From: Talinum fruticosum
Lineage: Eukaryota; Streptophyta; Magnoliopsida; Caryophyllales; Talinaceae
Direction of reading: 5' to 3'
Length of the DNA stretch: 64,000 bases
Assembly: GCA_021018815.1 (NCBI GenBank)
Contig: JAITYX010000033.1
Coordinates: 248,001 to 312,000 of the forward strand
In this document: piece by piece, positions 59,354-64,000 of the stretch
Layout: every line of letters begins with the position of its first letter
How positions within the stretch are numbered: the first letter of the stretch is position 1
Notes under the pieces: generated by a model
What the model was told of the DNA's origin: nothing
Database searches by the model: none
What the model saw: the letters and a program-made list of their open reading frames with translations, nothing else
Program-made: the position numbers and the translations under genes

Positions 59354-61523
59354 CCAAATGCTATAATAATGTCTCAATTAAATCTCGTAAACGTATAGCA
59401 AGGTGAGGTTATTGCCTCAAGGATGACCACATATATATAGAGTATTGAAGATGAACCAAGTCGGCCTAAAAACTAAATTTTCATTGTTGAGACAGATGAT
59501 GAGATGTTTAGATTTCTGTAGTACGTATACAATAAAAACTTCAAAAAATAAATACCATTAAATAAAATATTATAATTCATAGACGGATTACGAAATATAT
59601 ACCTCAAGTAACAAGGTCAAGTCAAAAGCTAAACACCACACCTTGAGTAACATATAATCAGAACATGACTATAATTTATCAATAATCCACACGCCTTAGC
59701 TGACCTTTCCAAGACTAATCAAATTAAACACACAAAAAGAGACTGAGAATTTTTCAACTAATGACATTCTCAGTCTTCTGGTGATCTGATCTCAGTGGCA
59801 GTACACCCACCAGGTGTTTTTACATTCAATTCTTTCTTGATTCCGAGTTTTGCCCACCAAAAAGGCTGGTGTGGAAAAACCAATATACATATAAATGTCA
59901 GTGAGAAAATTAACAGCAGGAGTCAAGTCAAGGGGATTCTACTGTTGAGTGTTTGAATTTCTGCAGGAGAAGGTGATGATATTGCATCAATTTCTTACTG
60001 GTTATGATGACAACAACAAATCTAGTCTTTTCATTATTGCCTTTTAATCATATCTTAACTGCCCTTGAATTCTTGAACTCGTTTCCCCTTTCATTTGTGC
60101 ACCCTTCAAGGGTTTGGTAGGTAATTGAACTATCATTTCGGGACAGAAATTGTATCTAAGATGTTTTTTTGTTCACATTTTTTTGCCGATAACACTAAAA
60201 ATCATAAGTTGGCTTTTCAGGGATTCTCCGAAACAAAGAAAATTTGTTTGTCGGGAGAGTACTCGACCCATAACATTGAAATTATGAAGTGAACTTTGAT
60301 TATTACCTTTCTACACTATAAGCTCGTAATAAGAGAACTAGGGAACTAGGCATAAGACGGTGCATTAAGAATTAAACCAAGATCAAGAAGGACGAGATAA
60401 ACTCGGACCGATCCGTTAGTGGGTGCCCCTACAAATCCTTGTAGTAGGGGAATTTTAATCAAACATACAAATGTAGTCCCAACGATTTGATTATGATATC
60501 TGAATCAAACTATTTGATTATGATATCTGAATCAAACTATTTGATTATGATCTCTAAATCAAACTAAGTACTTTTTTTTTCTTAATCCGAATATTATCAT
60601 CAGTACTGGATTGACTTTGATGTCAAATTTGCTAAACTTGGTAACTATTTTTTTAAAGTGTGCATTGATTGATTCACAGTATGAAAAATACACCAACATT
60701 GAAATTTTTGTATTACAAAATATAAATAATGGAGACTACTGGCGAATGCACTTTAATTCTCAATGATCAGAGGATTAACTTAGCCCAAAAACAATGACTA
60801 ATAGATTAAACATGAATATTTTACTATTTATCATATGAATACAAACAAACACCCCCTCCCAATTCCTCCAATTTTTTATTATTTATTAAATTCTTGTATA
60901 AGCTTGTCAATTATGGAAAGATAGAATATTTAAAATTGTGTTGACTCAATTCTTCTTGACTAGGTTATGCGTGTCTCGAGCATATTTCATTTGTTATAAT
61001 TTTTTAGGTGAGACGGTCTCATTCAAATAAGCTCATTAGCAATCATATTTTAAACCATCTAAAAACTATTAATCTTCCTTAAACAGATAAAATGTCATAT
61101 ATCTAATCCTCAAATCTCTGTGTAAGTGTTTATAATATTCTCGATTATTAGAAAAAACCTATACGATAATAAAAAAAGTCGTCAAATAATAAAATAAACT
61201 CAACATAAATACATCCCATTTCATTCCGAAATGTCTCATATAGATATAAGTGGTGAGATAATAGCCATTTTACCCCAAAAAGATAAAAGAAAATAACCTT
61301 AACAGGCCTTTTCAAATCCTCTATTTATTGAGGAGCTAACTCTCAAAAGTGCTCCATAAGCTAACAATTGCAAGTTGGCCCAATTGGGGTGTCCCAATAG
61401 CGACAGGCCGAGACCCAACAACCTTTGAGCTTGCACATTTGGAATTATTTTTTCTGGATTTATTAAAAAACAAAAAGAATCCAGAATATTTGACCTCCGA
61501 ATTTTTCTCTCTCCTCATCGGCC
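59354..61523. other. Intergenic, then 5' region of the last gene
   Basis: A 27-bp unit (TTGATTATGATATCTGAATC and seven more bases) is repeated three times at 60485-60565. Otherwise AT-rich, with no supported gene. The last 150-200 bases before 61524 are the probable promoter and leader of the plastid-protein gene; no strong TATA box is seen. Confidence 0.4.
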
Positions 61524-64000
61524 ATGGCGGCAGCAATGGAGGCGGGAACTACCGTTATCCTCAACTTCACTCCTCCTTCTACCTCCGGCATTCTCCCTCG
61601 CCGCCGATTTCCATCGTTTCCTGTGAAATCCCCTCTCTTTTCGGGGCCTCCTCTAACTTGCATTCCCAGCCGTAGGTCGAGTTTTCCGATTTTGAGCGCC
61701 TCGCAAGGACCTAGCCAGGTTTTTTTTTTTTTGGCAGTTTCTGCTTCTCGAAATGAATTTCAGTTTCGTTTATTGATCAATTTGTTACTACATTGTTTAT
61801 GAATTGGAAATCTGATTGTGTGAGATTGGAATCTTGAAGCGTTCGATACTGGATAAGAACAACGATATTGGAGTAGATCACGAACTTTTAATCTCCTAGT
61901 AACAAGGATATGTGATTGATTCAGCTTTGATCGCTGTACATTGTTCGTAGAGTAAACTTTTGAGTTTTCTTTGAGGAGACAGTGTGAGAGGGGGTTTATC
62001 ATGAAGGAGTGGACCACGATTAACTCTTTAAGTTATTTACAATTCTAAATTCTGAAATTCGATCACGAGTCTTGCTTATGCCAATTTGGTCATACCAACG
62101 GGTCAGAGCAGGTTGTTTGACGATTGTTCCTCTAAAATAAACTAAAACTAGTTGAGTTATTGAACATATAAATATTGTTGTGATTGTAAACTGACAACAA
62201 CACCGCCCAGTGTTGAACCCACCTGAGCTGCGTGGGGAGATTCAATTATAGGCAGCTTTAAACATATTGATTATGAGAGACCTAGTTGTTTTTGTTTTAT
62301 TTTTTGCGATTCCAAAACGACAAAATTTAATTACGATTGCATTAGTGAGAAAAAGAATCAAGATCAGAAATCAGAGTACAAACTACTAGGAGTTCTGTTT
62401 CCTTCCAATGTATCATTTTAGGGAAATGAAAATTAAGCATAGTTATGTCATATAAACCTAAGAAATGCAGAATGTGTGTATTGAACATTCAACAAACTGG
62501 GAGTTTATACAGTGAGATCATCTGTAACGATTTGCACGTTTCTGAAAACACATCTGTGTGCAATTTAGTTAGATAATCATGTGCCAGTTGAGCAAGTTGA
62601 TTACACGACATAGCTGTGTGAAAACTTGTGGGCAGAGCGACAAGGAGCCACACAATCAATGGGATAAGATCTTTCATTAGAGATATAGTGAATCATATAT
62701 ATTCATGGTGACTTTTTCGGATTTGTTGAAGATTTGAAGTGCTTATTCATGAATTATTGTAGGATACCTGATAATCTTCCTTTATCTTAGTATACCTCTT
62801 TCCTTAAATTATCCTAACCAATCAAAGAAGGACAAATGTGAAGTTTTCATCGTAAAACTGCTGTTTTATTCAGAGTAGAGGCCTAATCAAATACTAAAAT
62901 GATTGACTGTTGATGTTGCAGGCAGAGTTTGGTGAAAACAAGAATGGCATCATCCTGACATCATCAGCTGTGTTATCTTTGGCAAAAGGATTGTTAGATT
63001 TTGCATTGGCTAACCTTCTTCCTTTATGTGAGTAGATAATATTACTGGCCTTCTTTGTATTTAGATTCTAAAATACTGAAAAGGTTCTGTGCACTGTCTA
63101 GTGAAATGATACTGAATGGGCGAACAATTATTATAAAACACTTTACTATAGTGATGATGAATCTTTTCCTGTAATTGTTGTGACATGGAATGCAGGGCAG
63201 TTGCTTTTTCTTTGGTTCGTTCTGTTGAAATCCTTAAGAAGCAGAAAGTCATGAGAAACTACACATTGATTAACAAGTATCTGTTGTCGTGGGTTTAAGG
63301 GAATGATATTCTAAAAGAAGATACAAAAAGGCTAGATGTTGAGAAAAATGTTAGATTTTGAGCAAAAATATGCTGTAATGGAGGTCGAAGTGCTCAATAG
63401 CAATAATTTGCTGCTGTGTTGCTGTTTTACCTTTGTCATAGAATATCTGACTTACCATTATCAAATTCAAAAGGATGTCGAGGTGGTTCTTTGTGAGATA
63501 TAAGATTGGGGCTGCAATCTGATAAGATTAGATTTGAAGAATATTAACAAAATAGTAAATAAGTGCATAGGAATACATTATAGTGTTCATAAGTTATTTT
63601 GCACAACCACGGACACAAGTCACTCAACCCTATCATTGGGATCTGGCAATTGTAAGGGCAAAGCTATGGATATGATACCCTTTTTTTTGGGGTGCTGGAA
63701 TTGCGCCATCGTGGGCATCAGACATGTGATACAGCAACTTCCTTCTGTGTCATTTTATTATATTTGTAGTCAGGTACTCGTAGTGACAATGAAATCTACA
63801 TGGCTAAAGGAACACTTAGTAATAACCAACCCTAACATTGCTTATATAGACTAGTAATCAATGGAGATGTCGTCATGCCTAAAGCAAACCACAGCCTGAT
63901 CCCTAAGTCTATACTATATATTCCAAATAACCATTTAATAATTGTCAAAAGTTCTGTATGAAATATAGCAAATAATTATAGTTTTGCAGCATTAAGTATT
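61524..64000 (+). CDS. Partial gene for a predicted plastid-targeted membrane protein
   Basis: Only the first two exons are visible. Exon 1 (61524-61718) encodes 65 residues, MAAAMEAGTTVILNFTPPS and on: Ser/Pro/Arg-rich, almost without acidic residues, a typical chloroplast transit peptide. The donor is AGCCAG|GT, followed by a T run. Exon 2 (62922-63027) starts after TGATGTTGCAG and encodes AEFGENKNGIILTSSAVL followed by SLAKGLLDFALANLLPL, with donor TTTAT|GTGAGT. The LLDFALANLLPL stretch recalls the first segment of plastid bile-acid:sodium-symporter-like (BASS4-type) proteins, but this rests on a short match and is tentative. No further exon could be found up to 64000, so the gene continues beyond the window. 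The 106-codon frame at 63534-63854 is not credible as an exon. Confidence 0.6.

Noticed and set aside
61349..61675. 108-codon frame overlapping exon 1 of the plastid-protein gene
   Set aside because: It is in a different frame from the transit-peptide frame starting at ATG 61524, which alone splices in phase to exon 2.

Overview
The window reads as nuclear DNA of a eudicot plant. It is AT-rich and full of transposable elements. The genes have spliced exons with plant-like homologues, and there is a nuclear-type tRNA-Trp gene with a CAA start motif and a Pol III T-run. The species cannot be fixed from the sequence. No operon, CRISPR array, phage or bacterial insertion sequence is present.

Layout: 1-8260 is a nest of dead transposons. 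A degenerate Ty1/copia element was hit by a hAT-like element, which carries a smaller hAT-like MITE, and by a 5'-truncated LINE, which in turn carries a 1.4 kb solo-LTR-like insert. Most of these insertions have readable target-site duplications. 8260-13100 is AT-rich and holds a 2.46 kb Helitron (10195-12650). It sits in one copy of a local duplication whose other copy still has the empty site. 13111-19974 (minus) is a ten-exon alcohol-forming fatty acyl-CoA reductase (FAR) gene. A gag/protease-only copia element and a MITE lie in its fourth intron, and it carries several signs of decay. 20-33.7 kb is mostly intergenic: a retroelement RNase H fragment split by a 483 bp foldback MITE, other MITEs, a duplicated segment, hAT-like elements and long AT microsatellites.

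33.7-42 kb is the gene-rich core. A GT29 sialyltransferase-like gene (GALT29A-like, plus strand, uninterrupted coding region) is followed by tRNA-Trp(CCA) and an FRS4-like FAR1-related transcription factor gene (plus strand, three coding exons) with one apparent single-base frameshift. 46.9-49.2 kb (minus) is a two-exon WIP-type C2H2 zinc-finger transcription factor gene. About 200 bases past its stop lies a compact, nearly perfect hairpin that looks like a plant MIRNA precursor and matches no conserved miRNA family I recall. 53.86-57.30 kb is a 5'-truncated copia element with its 3' LTR. 61.5 kb to the end holds the first two exons of a plastid-targeted membrane-protein gene that runs off the window.

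The genes are independent nuclear loci: lipid reduction (FAR), Golgi arabinogalactan glycosylation (GALT29A), transposase-derived transcriptional control (FRS4), zinc-finger developmental control (WIP) and a possible plastid envelope protein. I see no evidence of a functional cluster. The most unusual items are the orphan miRNA-like hairpin, the nested-transposon stratigraphy, the Helitron with its internal empty-site control, and the apparent reading-frame lesions in the FAR, FRS4 and WIP genes.
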